Assembly (NCBI RefSeq): GCF_001908375.1
Contig: NZ_CP017241.1
Location: 313,001-377,000 of the forward strand
DNA: 64,000 bases
Direction: 5' to 3'
Source of the DNA: Rhizobium etli 8C-3
Lineage (GTDB): Bacteria; Pseudomonadota; Alphaproteobacteria; Rhizobiales; Rhizobiaceae
This document shows, piece after piece, positions 25,875 to 35,872 of this stretch. Position numbers and translations under genes: made by a program. The notes under the pieces are model-generated. The model was not told the DNA's origin. It did not search any database and saw only the letters and a program-made list of their open reading frames with translations. Each line of letters begins with the position of its first letter. Within the stretch, counting starts at the first letter, position 1.

Positions 25875-26162
25875 TCAGATGCCTTCTACGACCATCATTT
25901 CCGCGTCGGCAGCTTGCTGGCGGATCCGGGCAGCGATCTGGTATTCCGGCGAGTTGTAGCAATCGACCGCAGCCTGCATGGATGGGAACTCGATGACGAC
26001 GTTTCGGGCTCGCGATTTACCTTCGAGTTCGGTGATTGAACCACCGCGGGCGAGGAAGTTTGCACCGTACTTTTCAAAGGCCGGCTTTGCTGCCGCGACG
26101 TAGTCCTTGTAGCGCTCGGGATCGCGAACATCGACGTGTGCAATCCAATACCCTTTTGCCAT
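25875..26162 (-). CDS. DUF1330 domain protein
   Basis: A 95-residue dimeric alpha-beta barrel protein of the ABM-like superfamily. It shows YWIAHVDVRDPERYKDYVAAAKPAFEKYGA and the signature NVVIEFPSMQAAVDCYNSPEYQ. No enzymatic function is established for the family. It is 79 bp downstream of pyrF and 111 bp upstream of the NDUFA9-like gene on the same strand, so it may be in the pmtA-phosphatase-pyrF transcript. Confidence 0.92.
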   Translation of the reverse strand: MAKGYWIAHVDVRDPERYKDYVAAAKPAFEKYGANFLARGGSITELEGKSRARNVVIEFPSMQAAVDCYNSPEYQIAARIRQQAADAEMMVVEGI

Positions 26163-26241
26163 GGTGTTTTCCTCCCTGTTGACAGTTGCCCACGTCGTTC
26201 AAATTGCTGATATGCTCAGTATCGGCTGTGTCCTTCAAGCG

Positions 26242-26934
26242 TCAGAGAACGGCTTCCATCTCGGCAAGAATGGCGCATGCCGCTTCCTTCGGATCGGGCG
26301 CCCTGACGATCGGGCGGGCGACGACGAGATGGCTCGAGCCGGCCCTCAGGGCATCGGCGGGCGTCATGACACGCTTCTGATCACCCCTTTCGCTACCAGC
26401 CGGGCGAATGCCGGGGGTAACGACGGCCATGCGAGGTCCGACGATTTTCCGGACGGCGGCGGATTCTTCGGCGGAGCAGACGACGCCGCCCATGCCAGCG
26501 AGCAACGCCTGTTCGGCACGGCGCAGCACCAGTGTATGTGGGTCGTATTCGTAACCTGCGGCCAGTAAATCCTGTTCGTCCATCGAGGTAAGGACGGTGA
26601 CCCCGAGCAGGCATAGATCGGAACCCTTTGCCGCTTCGACGGCAGCCTTCATCGCCTTGGGGTAAGCATGGAGCGTCAGCATGGACATTCCCATCGTCAC
26701 GATATTCTCGACGCCGGAGGCGACCGTGTTGTCGATATCGAGCAGCTTCATGTCGAGGAAGATCTTCTTGCCGCTTCGTGCGAGATCGCGAGCGAATTCC
26801 AGACCGCCGGCGAAGGCGAGCTGATAGCCGATCTTGAAGAAGAGAATGTCGTCGCCGAGCGTCGAGACGAGCTGTTCGGCCTCGCCAAGTGTCGGAACAT
26901 CGAGTCCGACGATCAACCGCTCGCGTGCGTTCAT
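26242..26934 (-). CDS. pyrF: Orotidine-5'-phosphate decarboxylase
   Basis: A 230-residue TIM-barrel enzyme of normal length making UMP from [25 protein letters not shown] (catalytic Lys-Asp network) and the C-terminal VVTPGIRP with phosphate-binding residues are clear. The frame is open upstream to 27384 only because it shadows the phosphatase gene. The ATG at 26934 starts the homologous [12 protein letters not shown]. It begins one base after the phosphatase stop, in a tight pmtA-phosphatase-pyrF run. Confidence 0.97.
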   Translation of the reverse strand: MNARERLIVGLDVPTLGEAEQLVSTLGDDILFFKIGYQLAFAGGLEFARDLARSGKKIFLDMKLLDIDNTVASGVENIVTMGMSMLTLHAYPKAMKAAVEAAKGSDLCLLGVTVLTSMDEQDLLAAGYEYDPHTLVLRRAEQALLAGMGGVVCSAEESAAVRKIVGPRMAVVTPGIRPAGSERGDQKRVMTPADALRAGSSHLVVARPIVRAPDPKEAACAILAEMEAVL

Positions 26935-26935
26935 C

Positions 26936-27523
26936 TCACATCCATCCGTGCCAGTATTCCATGGGCGTCCAGTCGCATGATAAGCGCCGGTCCGCAAGGC
27001 TGAAACAATAGAGATTGCCGCCGCCGGGCGGCTGATCGCGCTCGCGTGCGATGGCGCGGCTCTCAAGATGGCATTTGAGCAGCGTGCCGACCCCGCCATG
27101 CCCGATAAAGGCGATTGCCTCGTTGGGATCGTGGTCGGCAAGAACAGCGTCGAAGGCCGAAACGATGCGCTGCTGCGCATCGGCGGCACGCTCCCAGCCT
27201 CTGAAACTATCTTGCGGATGCGCGAAGAACCGGTCGGCGGCTTTCTCGAACTCCGGAGGCGGCAGGAATCCCGTTGCAGACCGGTCGTTCTCATGCATGC
27301 CATGCCGGATTTCGACGGCCACATGAGCCGTCGCGGACAGAATTTCAGCGGTCTCGATGGCTTTCGTCTCGTCGCTAGAAACAATACGGCGCAGCTGCCT
27401 CACCCAGCTGCTTTCTGCCGCCTTGCGCGCGCGAGCCTCGCCGATCTCGGATAAACCCCATTTGGGCACCGCGAGGTTCGGATCGATTTTCACTTGCGGG
27501 TGGGTGATGTACAGCCCGTACAT
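26936..27523 (-). CDS. Histidine phosphatase superfamily protein with variant RHG motif
   Basis: A 195-residue PGAM/SixA-like protein. The normal N-terminal RHG is replaced by [11 protein letters not shown], which I recall as the usual form in an alphaproteobacterial subgroup. [14 protein letters not shown] and the second catalytic histidine in [13 protein letters not shown] are conserved. The phosphate acceptor would be the His of THPQ. The substrate is unknown. It starts one base after the pmtA stop and ends one base before the pyrF start, so all three are surely co-translated. Confidence 0.85.
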   Translation of the reverse strand: MYGLYITHPQVKIDPNLAVPKWGLSEIGEARARKAAESSWVRQLRRIVSSDETKAIETAEILSATAHVAVEIRHGMHENDRSATGFLPPPEFEKAADRFFAHPQDSFRGWERAADAQQRIVSAFDAVLADHDPNEAIAFIGHGGVGTLLKCHLESRAIARERDQPPGGGNLYCFSLADRRLSCDWTPMEYWHGWM

Positions 27524-27524
27524 A

Positions 27525-28118
27525 TCAGCTGCGTCGGTAGATCCACAGTTGTGCCGGCGGAATATTGCGGACGATAAAATCGAAATGCTGGATGTGGTAG
27601 CGCTCCGGCCGTGCGATGATCGGCGAGACGGGACCATAGGAAATCTGTACGACCGGCCTTCCTGCCGGAATACGGTCGAGCAGGCTTTCGAGAAGGGCAA
27701 TTCGCGCCTGCATCGGGAAATTCAGCAGCGGCACGGCCGAAACGACGGAATCGAATGTCTGATCCTTGAGGTCGCCGAGCGTCTTGTCGAGGTTGAAGGC
27801 GTCGCCATTGATGAAGCGGACACTGGGGTAGAGGCGAACGAGATGCTCGTAGAAATCCGTCGAATATTCGATGGCGACGAGATTTTCCGGCTTCACTCCG
27901 CGCCCGAGGATCGCTTTGGTGATCGCGCCCGTGCCAGGACCGAGTTCAAGAACCGGGAGGCCAGAATTCAGGTTGACGATGCTTGCCATCTTGCGGGCGG
28001 TGATGGAGGAGGTGGGAACGATGGAGCCGACCGTTTTCGGCCCCTGCATCATGCCCTTGAAGAAACGAATTTCTTCATCGAACTTCTTGCCGAGCCGTTC
28101 TTTCAGCCGCAACGCCAT
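27525..28118 (-). CDS. pmtA: Phosphatidylethanolamine N-methyltransferase (rhizobial PmtA type)
   Basis: A 197-residue SAM-dependent methyltransferase that makes phosphatidylcholine by three methylations of phosphatidylethanolamine. The rhizobial PmtA N-terminus (ALRLKERLGKKFDEEIRFFKG) is an amphipathic membrane-binding helix. It is followed by VGSIVPTSS and the SAM loop VLELGPGTGAITKAIL, then FDSVVSAVPLLNFP. The ATG at 28118 has GGAGG five bases upstream, which decides it over a GTG four codons earlier. It is the first gene of the pmtA-phosphatase-pyrF cluster. Confidence 0.95.
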   Translation of the reverse strand: MALRLKERLGKKFDEEIRFFKGMMQGPKTVGSIVPTSSITARKMASIVNLNSGLPVLELGPGTGAITKAILGRGVKPENLVAIEYSTDFYEHLVRLYPSVRFINGDAFNLDKTLGDLKDQTFDSVVSAVPLLNFPMQARIALLESLLDRIPAGRPVVQISYGPVSPIIARPERYHIQHFDFIVRNIPPAQLWIYRRS

Positions 28119-28235
28119 GCCGTCCTCCACGAATAATTTACTAAACCGCTGGCTACCTATTTGCCATCCTCTGGCGCAAAAACAAGACCAAACGTCGCAA
28201 TCGGCAAACTTTAGCGCAGCAAATGCGACGTGCGC

Positions 28236-29354
28236 TTACACACGCATCGGCATCAGGACGTAAAGTGCATCATCGCCGGCGGTATCGCGAATGAGAGTCG
28301 GCGAGCCTGCATCCGCAAGCAGAAAAATCGCCTGATCACCGGAAAGCTGCGCAGTGATGTCGAGCAGATATTTGGCATTGAAACCGATTTCCATGGCATC
28401 CGTGTCGTAACCGACGGCGACTTCTTCCGTCGCGCTGCCGGAATCCGGATTGTTGACGGTGAGCAGAAGCTGGCCGTCCGAAAGCGCAAGCTTCACGGCG
28501 CGACCGCGCTCGGAAGAAATCGTCGAAACGCGGTCGACAGCCTGAGCGAATGTCGTGCAATCGACGCGCATTTCCTTGTCGTTGCCGGTGGGGATCACAC
28601 GCTGGTAATCCGGAAAGGTGCCATCGATGAGCTTCGAGGTCATGACGATCGACTCGATGCCGAGGCGGATCTTGGCATCTGAGACTTCGACGGTGACTAC
28701 CGCGTCGGGATTGTCGACGAGCTTCTGCAGTTCACCAACCGTCTTGCGCGGAATGATGATGCCCGGCATGCCTTCAGAGCCAGAGGGCGCCTTCACGTCG
28801 GCACGCGCGAGGCGGTGTCCGTCGGTTGCTACCGCACGCAGCTTCAGGTCGCCGTCGCTTTCGATCGTGTGGAAGAATATGCCGTTCAGATAGTAGCGCG
28901 TTTCTTCCGTCGAGATCGCAAACTGCGTGCGGTCGATCAGCATCTTGAGATCGGCCGCCCTCAGCTTGAAGGAATGCGTAAACGTGCCGGCGGTCAGATC
29001 CGGGAAATCGGATTCCGGCAGGCACTGCAGCGAGAATTTCGAGCGGCCGGACTGGACAGCCATGGATCCGCCATCCGCCGATGTTGCCAGAAGAACTTCC
29101 GAACCATCCGGCAGTTTGCGGACAATGTCGTAAAGAAGATGCGCCGGAACGGTTGTGGCGCCGCCCTGCTCGACATTGGCGGGCGTCGCTTCGGTCACTT
29201 CCAGGTCGAGGTCCGTCGCCTTCATGTCAAGGTTCTGGCCATCGGCGCGCAGCATGATATTGGACAGGATCGGGATCGTGTTGCGACGTTCGACCACGCG
29301 GTGAACGTGGTTCAGCGACTTCAAAAGGTTTGACCGCTCAATAGTTATACGCAT
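28236..29354 (-). CDS. dnaN: DNA polymerase III beta subunit (sliding clamp)
   Basis: A 372-residue three-domain clamp, normal length. It shows the N-terminal MRITIERSNLLKSLNHVHRVVERRNTIPILSN, the GIFFHTIESDGDLKLRAVATDGHRLA segment and the C-terminal VLMPMRV that lines the hydrophobic pocket for polymerase peptides. It is divergent from rsmI. It is not next to dnaA or recF here, which is usual in rhizobia where these genes are scattered. Confidence 0.98.
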   Translation of the reverse strand: MRITIERSNLLKSLNHVHRVVERRNTIPILSNIMLRADGQNLDMKATDLDLEVTEATPANVEQGGATTVPAHLLYDIVRKLPDGSEVLLATSADGGSMAVQSGRSKFSLQCLPESDFPDLTAGTFTHSFKLRAADLKMLIDRTQFAISTEETRYYLNGIFFHTIESDGDLKLRAVATDGHRLARADVKAPSGSEGMPGIIIPRKTVGELQKLVDNPDAVVTVEVSDAKIRLGIESIVMTSKLIDGTFPDYQRVIPTGNDKEMRVDCTTFAQAVDRVSTISSERGRAVKLALSDGQLLLTVNNPDSGSATEEVAVGYDTDAMEIGFNAKYLLDITAQLSGDQAIFLLADAGSPTLIRDTAGDDALYVLMPMRV

Positions 29355-29597
29355 GGGATGCTACCGCTTTCGACCGTTACTGCCCCAGCACGCAAGACGC
29401 GCCGGAAGATGCTGTCCGGCTCCGGGCCGGAGGAGTGGACAGGCAAAATGGCAGAACTTTGCTCACGAATGCAAGGGGTGCGAGACGCAGCATCGCTGCA
29501 AATGCCGTTTTCCGGGACAATGCTCACAGAAATCCGAACACTTGCTGCGGGCCAAACGCCCGCGCATAAAGGTAGAAAGCCAAAGGAGCCATCGAAA

Positions 29598-30518
29598 TTG
29601 AACAATGAGGAAACGGCAGGCGAGGGCGGCAGGCAGCGCGGCTATCGGCTGCATAATGTCGCCATCCCGGCGCGCCCGCTGGAAGCGGCACTTTATCTTG
29701 TCGCTACGCCGATCGGTAATCTGGGCGATATTACGTTGCGGGCCCTGGAAACGCTGGCAGGCGCTGATGTGCTCGCCTGCGAGGATACGCGTGTGACCCG
29801 CGTTCTGCTCGACCGATACGGCATTCACAACCGGCCCTTTGCCTATCACGAGCACAATGCCGACGAGGCCGGTCCGCGATTGCTGCAGGCCCTGGAGGCG
29901 GGCAGGTCTGTTGCACTTGTCTCCGACGCCGGGACGCCGCTTGTCTCTGACCCCGGCTATCGTCTTGCACAATCTGCGATCGAAGCAGGTTACCGTGTCG
30001 TTCCCATTCCGGGAGCATCGGCGCCGCTTGCCGCACTTGTCGGCTCGGGCCTGCCGAACGACACCTTTTTGTTTGCGGGATTCCTCCCGGCGAAGGACAA
30101 AGCGCGGCGCGACCGGCTGGCGGAATTTGTCGCCGCTCCAGCGACGCTCCTCTTCTTTGACTCGCCGCATCGGATCGGCGCGACGCTCGCTGCTGCCGCC
30201 GACGTGCTCGGGCCCACCCGTAGGGCATCCGTTTGCCGCGAATTGACGAAGACATACGAGGAGTTCCGCCGCGGCACGCTTGCAGAGCTTGCTGCGTATT
30301 ATGGCGAAAGCCACAATGTGAAGGGCGAGATCGTGCTCGTCGTCGGCCCACCGCAAGAGCAGCCGGCGGACGAATCGGATGTGGAGGCCATCCTCGCCGA
30401 CCTTGCGACTTCCATGCCGACGGCAAAGGCAGCCGCCCAAGCAGCTCGCGTCACCGGGTTGCCGCGCAAGGAACTCTACCAGCGCTTACTTGATATGAAA
30501 GCCAAGGATGGGCAGTAG
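29598..30518 (+). CDS. rsmI: 16S rRNA 2'-O-ribose C1402 methyltransferase
   Basis: A 306-residue tetrapyrrole-methylase-fold protein. LYLVATPIGNLGDITLRALETL, LACEDTRVTRVLL and LVSDAGTPLVSDPGY are the RsmI signatures. FFDSPHR and the C-terminal AAQAARVTGLPRKELYQRLL complete it. The start is set at a TTG at 29598 because AAGGAG lies nine bases upstream and homology begins shortly after. The frame is open 80 codons further upstream into the dnaN promoter. Normally yraN follows, but here a cupin gene does. Confidence 0.95.
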   Translation: MNNEETAGEGGRQRGYRLHNVAIPARPLEAALYLVATPIGNLGDITLRALETLAGADVLACEDTRVTRVLLDRYGIHNRPFAYHEHNADEAGPRLLQALEAGRSVALVSDAGTPLVSDPGYRLAQSAIEAGYRVVPIPGASAPLAALVGSGLPNDTFLFAGFLPAKDKARRDRLAEFVAAPATLLFFDSPHRIGATLAAAADVLGPTRRASVCRELTKTYEEFRRGTLAELAAYYGESHNVKGEIVLVVGPPQEQPADESDVEAILADLATSMPTAKAAAQAARVTGLPRKELYQRLLDMKAKDGQ

Positions 30519-30789
30519 TAGCTGTGCGACCATTAGCCGGCAAACAACGCATGTCCCGAGCTGTGACTTCACCATCTGATCTGCGCCTGGCAGTTTAAAA
30601 TAAAAATGCGATGTCATCGCGGCAATGGCGCTGGTGCCGGTGGTGCGCTCACGGCTCATCATCCGACAGTCGCACACGCATATCCCAAAGAGTTGAAATG
30701 GACTGCTAAAATTTTAGCGGCCGATTGAACGCCTCTGTTACGGGTTTCTGCTATTGGGGCAATGATTGGGTAGCAGATTAGGGGGATCC

Positions 30790-31293
30790 ATGGCCATGAA
30801 GCTCATGCTGGCAAGCGCAGTTGCAATGGCCGCGCGTTCGCTGCCGTATGTCGTCGCGCCAGCACGAGGCAGGAATTTCGTTGCACACTCCAGCGACCAC
30901 CTGCCGATGAAATCGACCCCGATCAATCCGGACTGGATCGTCGATGGCGACCCGCAGGCGCGCACGGCCGAACATTCCCGCGGTCATGACGACGCATCGT
31001 TCACGGCAATCTGGGACTGCACAGCTGGAGAATTTCGCTGGTTTTTCGGCTGGGACGAGACGGTGATGATCCTCGAAGGCGAAGTGCACGTCACCGCCGA
31101 AGACGGAACGGAACGCACTCTACGAGCCGGCGACGTTGCCTTCTTCGCGGGTGGTACATGGGCGAACTGGCGCGTGGACAACTACGTCCGGAAGATCGCT
31201 TTTCTTCGAAAGCCCTTTCCCAAGCCTGTGGCGATGCTCTATCGGCTTCGCAACCTGTTGCGCAGCAGCGGCCAGCAGGGTTTCGCCGCCTGA
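30790..31293 (+). CDS. Cupin domain protein (Cupin_3/DUF861 type)
   Basis: A 167-residue protein whose second half is a small beta-barrel: AIWDCTAGEFRWFFGWDETVMILEGEVHVTAEDG, then LRAGDVAFFAGGTWANWRV. This fits the DUF861/EutQ-like cupins. The usual metal-binding histidines are poorly kept, so metal binding is uncertain. An N-terminal hydrophobic stretch might be a weak membrane signal. The ATG at 30790 follows GGGGG; another ATG lies two codons on. It occupies the place between rsmI and gshB where rhizobia usually have yraN. Confidence 0.85.
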   Translation: MAMKLMLASAVAMAARSLPYVVAPARGRNFVAHSSDHLPMKSTPINPDWIVDGDPQARTAEHSRGHDDASFTAIWDCTAGEFRWFFGWDETVMILEGEVHVTAEDGTERTLRAGDVAFFAGGTWANWRVDNYVRKIAFLRKPFPKPVAMLYRLRNLLRSSGQQGFAA

Positions 31294-31388
31294 AAATCCT
31301 TGAGGCCCGCACCTGGAGGTCCTTGATTGGCCGTTGCGTTTGCTTTGCTTGCGACCTACATCTGTCCGGCACTCACTGAGGGACGGAA

Positions 31389-32336
31389 ATGGGCAAGATC
31401 AAGAACGTAGCGGTCCAGATGGACCATGTCGCGGGCATCAACATTGCAGGCGATTCCACCTTCGCCGTGTGTCTTGAGGCCCAAGCCCGAGGCTACAAGC
31501 TTTTCCATTATACGCCTGAGCGGCTCAGTCTCCGCGATGGCAAGCTTTACGCTTCCGTCGAACCGATGCTGCTGCGCGACGTGAAGGGCGATCATTTCGA
31601 GCTTGGTGCTCCCGAACGTGTCGACCTTTCGACCATGGATGTGGTGCTGCTGCGCCAGGATCCTCCCTTCGACATGGCCTATATCACCTCCACGCATCTC
31701 TTGGAGCGCGTTCACCCGAAGACGCTCGTCGTCAACGATCCGGCATGGGTTCGCAATTCGCCGGAGAAGATCTTCGTCACCGAATTCGCCGACCTGATGC
31801 CGAAGACGCTGATCACCAAGGACGCGGACGAGGTCCGCCGCTTCCGAGACGAGATGGGCGATATCATTTTGAAGCCGCTTTACGGAAACGGCGGTGCCGG
31901 CGTCTTCCACTCGACGAGGGACGACCGCAACCTGTCCTCGCTGCTCGAAATGTTCGGCCAGCTTTTCCGTGAACCCTTTATCGCCCAGCAGTATCTTCCC
32001 GATGTCCGCAAGGGCGACAAGCGCATCATCCTGGTTGACGGCGAGCCGGCAGGCGCAATCAACCGGGTTCCTGCCGACCACGACAGCCGCTCCAACATGC
32101 ATGTCGGCGGCCGCGCGGAAGCGACCGAGCTCACGGCACGTGAAAAGGAAATCTGCCAACGCATCGGCCCGGCGCTGAGGGAACGCGGCTTCCTGCTCGT
32201 CGGCATCGATGTCATCGGCGACTTTATGACCGAAATCAACGTCACGTCGCCGACCGGAATTCGCGAGGTCCGCAAGTTCGGCGGCGCTGATATCGCAAGC
32301 CTTCTCTGGGATGCGATCGAGCGCAAGCGCCCTTAG
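31389..32336 (+). CDS. gshB: Glutathione synthetase
   Basis: A 315-residue ATP-grasp enzyme joining gamma-glutamylcysteine and glycine, of normal length. It shows [65 protein letters not shown] (ATP lid) and [19 protein letters not shown] with the magnesium ligands. The ATG follows GAGGGACGGAA. It supplies glutathione for the three GSTs, the GFA protein and the ArsC-like reductase in this window, though these are not in one operon. Confidence 0.98.
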   Translation: MGKIKNVAVQMDHVAGINIAGDSTFAVCLEAQARGYKLFHYTPERLSLRDGKLYASVEPMLLRDVKGDHFELGAPERVDLSTMDVVLLRQDPPFDMAYITSTHLLERVHPKTLVVNDPAWVRNSPEKIFVTEFADLMPKTLITKDADEVRRFRDEMGDIILKPLYGNGGAGVFHSTRDDRNLSSLLEMFGQLFREPFIAQQYLPDVRKGDKRIILVDGEPAGAINRVPADHDSRSNMHVGGRAEATELTAREKEICQRIGPALRERGFLLVGIDVIGDFMTEINVTSPTGIREVRKFGGADIASLLWDAIERKRP

Positions 32337-32572
32337 GGCGTTGCGGCTTTCTTTGCCTTCGTTCATGCTCTGCAACTGACTGCGGCTGAGACGTCAATCT
32401 GTAGCTTTATCGTTGTTGCGGGTCTCCCCAAGGAAGCGTGCACTTCGACCTGCCTGCGTTTGGTCGGATGACGGCCTTGGCGTCGTAGAAATGGATGCGC
32501 TTGCCGAGTTTCGTCGTGCTCGGCATGCTCCCCAGCGTTGCCGGCGAGCGGCCGACGGCGGTTTCCTGACGG

Positions 32573-32595
32573 AGAAAGGGGCGCCGAAGCGCCCC
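32573..32595 (-). terminator. Rho-independent terminator of cysK
   Basis: On the minus strand GGGGCGC and GCGCCCC form a 7-bp stem closed by the stable TTCG tetraloop, followed by TTTCT. It begins 15 bases after the cysK stop. It points away from gshB, which converges here. Confidence 0.85.
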
Positions 32596-32609
32596 GATTT
32601 ACCCGGAAA

Positions 32610-33572
32610 TTAGCTCCCGAGACCTTCGAAGAGAGCAGTCGAAAGGTAGCGCTCGGCGAAGGAAGGGATGATGACGACGATGTTCTTGCCGTTGTTTTCC
32701 TCGCGGCTGCCGATCTTGATTGCCGCCGCCAGTGCCGCGCCGGAGGAAATGCCGACCGGCACGCCTTCAAGCCTGGCGACAAGACGCGCCGTTTCCATCG
32801 CCTGCGCGCTGTTGATGGTGACGACTTCGTCATAAATCTTCGTGTCGAGTATCGCCGGGGCAAATCCGGCGCCAATGCCCTGGATCTTGTGCGGCCCCGG
32901 CTGACCGCCGGAAAGAACCGGAGATTCCTCGGGCTCGACGGCAATTACCTTGATGCCGGGTTTCTTCGACTTCAGAACCTGGCCGGCACCAGTGATCGTG
33001 CCGCCGGTGCCGATGCCGGAAACGAGGATGTCGACGGCACCCTCCGTGTCGTTCCAGATTTCCTCGGCCGTTGTCTTGCGGTGGATTTCCGGGTTCGCAG
33101 GATTCTCGAACTGTTGCGGGATGATGGCATCGGGAATTGTTGCGGCAAGTTCCTCCGCCTTGGCGATTGCGCCCTTCATCCCTCGCGCTCCCTCGGTCAA
33201 TACCAGTTCGGCGCCGAGCAGCGCCAGCATCTTGCGGCGCTCGACCGACATGGTTTCGGGCATGGTGAGAATGAGCTTGTAGCCCTTGGCGGCAGCGGCA
33301 AAGGCGAGCGCGATGCCGGTATTTCCGGAGGTCGGCTCGATGAGCGTCGTCCTGCCAGGGGCAATCTTGCCTTGCACTTCGAGGCTCTCGATCATGGCGA
33401 CGCCGATGCGGTCCTTGACCGAAGCAATCGGATTGAAGAATTCGAGCTTGGCAAGCAGATTGGCCGTCACGCCCTTTTCCCTTGCCAGCTTGTCGAGGCG
33501 CACGATAGGCGTATCGCCGATGGTATCGGTGATCGACGAGTAGATGCGGCCGCGGCCCGGTTTTCTCGACAT
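32610..33572 (-). CDS. cysK: Cysteine synthase A
   Basis: A 320-residue PLP enzyme converting O-acetylserine and sulfide to cysteine. The Schiff-base lysine is Lys53 in [11 protein letters not shown]. The substrate loop [12 protein letters not shown] and the phosphate-binding [10 protein letters not shown] are intact. It is about normal length. It is monocistronic with its own terminator. A possible physiological link is re-assimilation of sulfide released by the desulfurase of the operon at 57.5-64 kb, but nothing in the sequence shows co-regulation. Confidence 0.97.
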   Translation of the reverse strand: MSRKPGRGRIYSSITDTIGDTPIVRLDKLAREKGVTANLLAKLEFFNPIASVKDRIGVAMIESLEVQGKIAPGRTTLIEPTSGNTGIALAFAAAAKGYKLILTMPETMSVERRKMLALLGAELVLTEGARGMKGAIAKAEELAATIPDAIIPQQFENPANPEIHRKTTAEEIWNDTEGAVDILVSGIGTGGTITGAGQVLKSKKPGIKVIAVEPEESPVLSGGQPGPHKIQGIGAGFAPAILDTKIYDEVVTINSAQAMETARLVARLEGVPVGISSGAALAAAIKIGSREENNGKNIVVIIPSFAERYLSTALFEGLGS

Positions 33573-33705
33573 GGTGCGCTCCCTTAGTGATTGTTGCGCG
33601 AGAGAATAGGGTCAAAGGCCGAATCAGGCCAGAGGGGCTTGATCCACGGAAGTGTCATCCGGAAGAAAAAATCGTTTGGAAAGGGTGCTTTGCCGAATGA
33701 TTTTT

Positions 33706-34323
33706 TCAGGCTGCGCGTGCAGCGATAAAGGCTGCGGTACCGGCCAGGATGCTCGCCGCAACCCGATTGAGCGCTTGAAGCGCGCGCGGCTGTTTCAGCA
33801 TCGTGCGGGCGCGCGACGCAAGCAGCATGTAGGGGACCAAAACCAAAAGCAGCACCGCGAAGGTTGCGATCAGAAGTATGCCGTATTCTTGAAGACCGAC
33901 GTGGCTGATGTCGATCAGCGTTGGCACGAGGGCGATATAAAAGAGCATCGTCTTCGGATTGCCGAGGGTCACCAGAAGGCCAGACAGGAAGGACATGCCG
34001 ATGCTGCTCGATTTGCGCGCAGCAATATCGTGCGGCAAAAGCCCCGCCGTCCATAGCTTGTAGGCGATATAGCAGAGGTAAAGGACGCCGGCGAATTTGA
34101 TGACGAGGAATACCGCGGTGAAGGTCTGCGCCACGAATGCAAGGCCGAGGATCACCGCCGTCAGGTAAGTGATGTCGCCGAGAACGAGGCCGAGACCCAT
34201 GAAGAAGGTCTCGCGAAAATTCGAGCCGAGCGCGCGGGCGACGATGGCGGTGATACCGGGTCCGGGAATTATCGCAGCGATAAAAAGGGCGCCGCTATAG
34301 GCAAGCAGGGCTGCAATGGTCAT
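33706..34323 (-). CDS. LysE/RhtB-family amino-acid exporter
   Basis: A 205-residue membrane protein with six predicted helices. The family signature is IPGPGITAIVARALG near the N-terminus, followed by GLGLVLGDITYLTAVILGLA and SFLSGLLVTLGNPKTMLFYIALVP. The ATG at 34323 is chosen; the frame continues upstream only as a shadow of the isochorismatase gene. It would export an amino acid or metabolite, unspecified. It is divergent from the cysteine-hydrolase gene across about 105 bp. Confidence 0.92.
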   Translation of the reverse strand: MTIAALLAYSGALFIAAIIPGPGITAIVARALGSNFRETFFMGLGLVLGDITYLTAVILGLAFVAQTFTAVFLVIKFAGVLYLCYIAYKLWTAGLLPHDIAARKSSSIGMSFLSGLLVTLGNPKTMLFYIALVPTLIDISHVGLQEYGILLIATFAVLLLVLVPYMLLASRARTMLKQPRALQALNRVAASILAGTAAFIAARAA

Positions 34324-34428
34324 CTTTGCTCTCCTCAGGCAGCTTCTCTTACTGATGCTTAGGCCGGCTTTCAAGATGAGCTCCCACGCTCGAATCAGGT
34401 AGAAGTGGGCTGAAAGGAAAGAAAGCCG

Positions 34429-34989
34429 ATGACAACCGGACTGCTGCTGATCGATGTTCAGAAAGCCATCTTGAAAGGCCTCGGAAGCACCGAACGCCAG
34501 CCTTTGATCGACAAGGCGCTGGACGAAACCGTGGCGCGTCTTGCAGAGGTCCTTCGCAAAGCCCGCGCGGTGAACGCGCCGGTCTTCATCGTCCAGCATG
34601 ACGGACAGGCATCCCACCGTCTTGCTGAAGGCAGCGACGGCTGGCTGTTGCGCGACGAGATTGCGCCTCAAGATCGCGACATTGTCATTCACAAACGCAG
34701 CTGCGACTCGTTTTTCGAAACCGGTCTCCAAACGTGCCTGAAGGAGAACGGCATCACAAGGCTGGTGGTGGGCGGCTGCATGACCCAGTTCTGCATCGAT
34801 ACAACCGCACGTCGCGCCGTTTCGCTCGGCTACGATGTAACGCTGATGTCCGACGGGCATATGACGGCCGACATGGGCGATCTCGGCTTCCAACAGATCA
34901 TTGCCCACCACAATGCCGTGCTCGACGAGTTCGATGCCGGCAGTCACGAAATCCGGCTTGCAGAGGCAGCGGCGATCAATTTCGGCTAG
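34429..34989 (+). CDS. Isochorismatase-family cysteine hydrolase
   Basis: A 186-residue protein with the full catalytic triad of the superfamily: Asp9 in LLLIDVQKAI, Lys89 in VIHKRSCDSF and Cys122 in GCMTQFCIDTTARRA. The cis-peptide GGCMTQFC is typical of hydrolases acting on amides such as nicotinamide, carbamoylsarcosine or streptothricin. The exact substrate is unknown. It overlaps the convergent EamA gene by 14 bp and is divergent from the LysE exporter. Confidence 0.92.
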   Translation: MTTGLLLIDVQKAILKGLGSTERQPLIDKALDETVARLAEVLRKARAVNAPVFIVQHDGQASHRLAEGSDGWLLRDEIAPQDRDIVIHKRSCDSFFETGLQTCLKENGITRLVVGGCMTQFCIDTTARRAVSLGYDVTLMSDGHMTADMGDLGFQQIIAHHNAVLDEFDAGSHEIRLAEAAAINFG

Positions 34990-35872
34990 GCCGCAGCCAT
35001 TGCCAAGGCGTCCAGCCGAGATTCATGCCCGCTGCCGCGACAAGGATGATTGCTGCACCGAGGATCTGCAACGGCTGCAGTGCGCGGCCAAAAGCGAGGC
35101 CGTCCACTGCGATCGCCACGATCGGGTAAATGAAGGAAAGGGCGCCGGTAAGATGTGTCGGCAGCTTCTGGATGGCGCCGTAAAGCAGTACATACATCAG
35201 CCCGGTGTGGATGACCCCCATCGCCACGAGAATAGACCATGCTCCGGCCGTTGTGGGCAGATCCGAAAAGTCGGTCACGGGCGCCAGCATGAGAATGCCG
35301 GTCGAAACCTGGATGAGCGCGATCAGGTGCGGCGGCGTGCCCTTCAACCACTTTGCAGCAATTGCTGCCAGAGCATAGAAGAAGGCCGCTCCGAGCGCCA
35401 GCGCAATACCCAGTCCGTAGCTGCCTGAAACGACGCCCGCCTCAGGTTTGGCTTCGACAATCGCCGCCATGCCGGCAAAGGCGAACGCCAGCCAGAACAG
35501 TTTCGTCAAAGTGATCTTCTCGCCGAGGAATGCGGCGCCGAGCGTCAGCAGCATGAAGGGTTGGGTATTGTAGACGGTGGTCGCAATCGAGATCGATGCG
35601 TGCGAGTAGGAGGCGAAAAGCAGCAGCCAGTTCGCCACGATGGCGATCCCGCCAAGCACGGCGATGCCAAATGTTCTCGGCGAGAGAATGCCGGGTTTCA
35701 GGAATCCGAAAGCACCGCAGATGACGAGAAGGCTCGCAGCACCAAACAGGCAACGCCAGAAAACAACTCCGCTCACAGGCTGGCCGGACATGACGACGAA
35801 CCAGCCGATCGTCCCCGAAACCACCATTGCTGCCGTCATCTCAACTGTGCCCTTGCCTATGTCGTTGTGCAT
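34976..35872 (-). CDS. EamA/DMT-family exporter
   Basis: A 298-residue inner-membrane protein with two EamA repeats of five helices each. SGTIGWFVVMSGQPVSGVVFWRCLFGAASLL and VYNTQPFMLLTLGAAFLGEKIT are characteristic, and the second repeat is recognisable around LTGALSFIYPIVAIAVDGLAFG. It is divergent from an Lrp/AsnC regulator, a common pairing in which an amino acid induces its own exporter. The tail overlaps the isochorismatase-family gene by 14 bp. Confidence 0.93.
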   Translation of the reverse strand: MHNDIGKGTVEMTAAMVVSGTIGWFVVMSGQPVSGVVFWRCLFGAASLLVICGAFGFLKPGILSPRTFGIAVLGGIAIVANWLLLFASYSHASISIATTVYNTQPFMLLTLGAAFLGEKITLTKLFWLAFAFAGMAAIVEAKPEAGVVSGSYGLGIALALGAAFFYALAAIAAKWLKGTPPHLIALIQVSTGILMLAPVTDFSDLPTTAGAWSILVAMGVIHTGLMYVLLYGAIQKLPTHLTGALSFIYPIVAIAVDGLAFGRALQPLQILGAAIILVAAAGMNLGWTPWQWLRPSRN

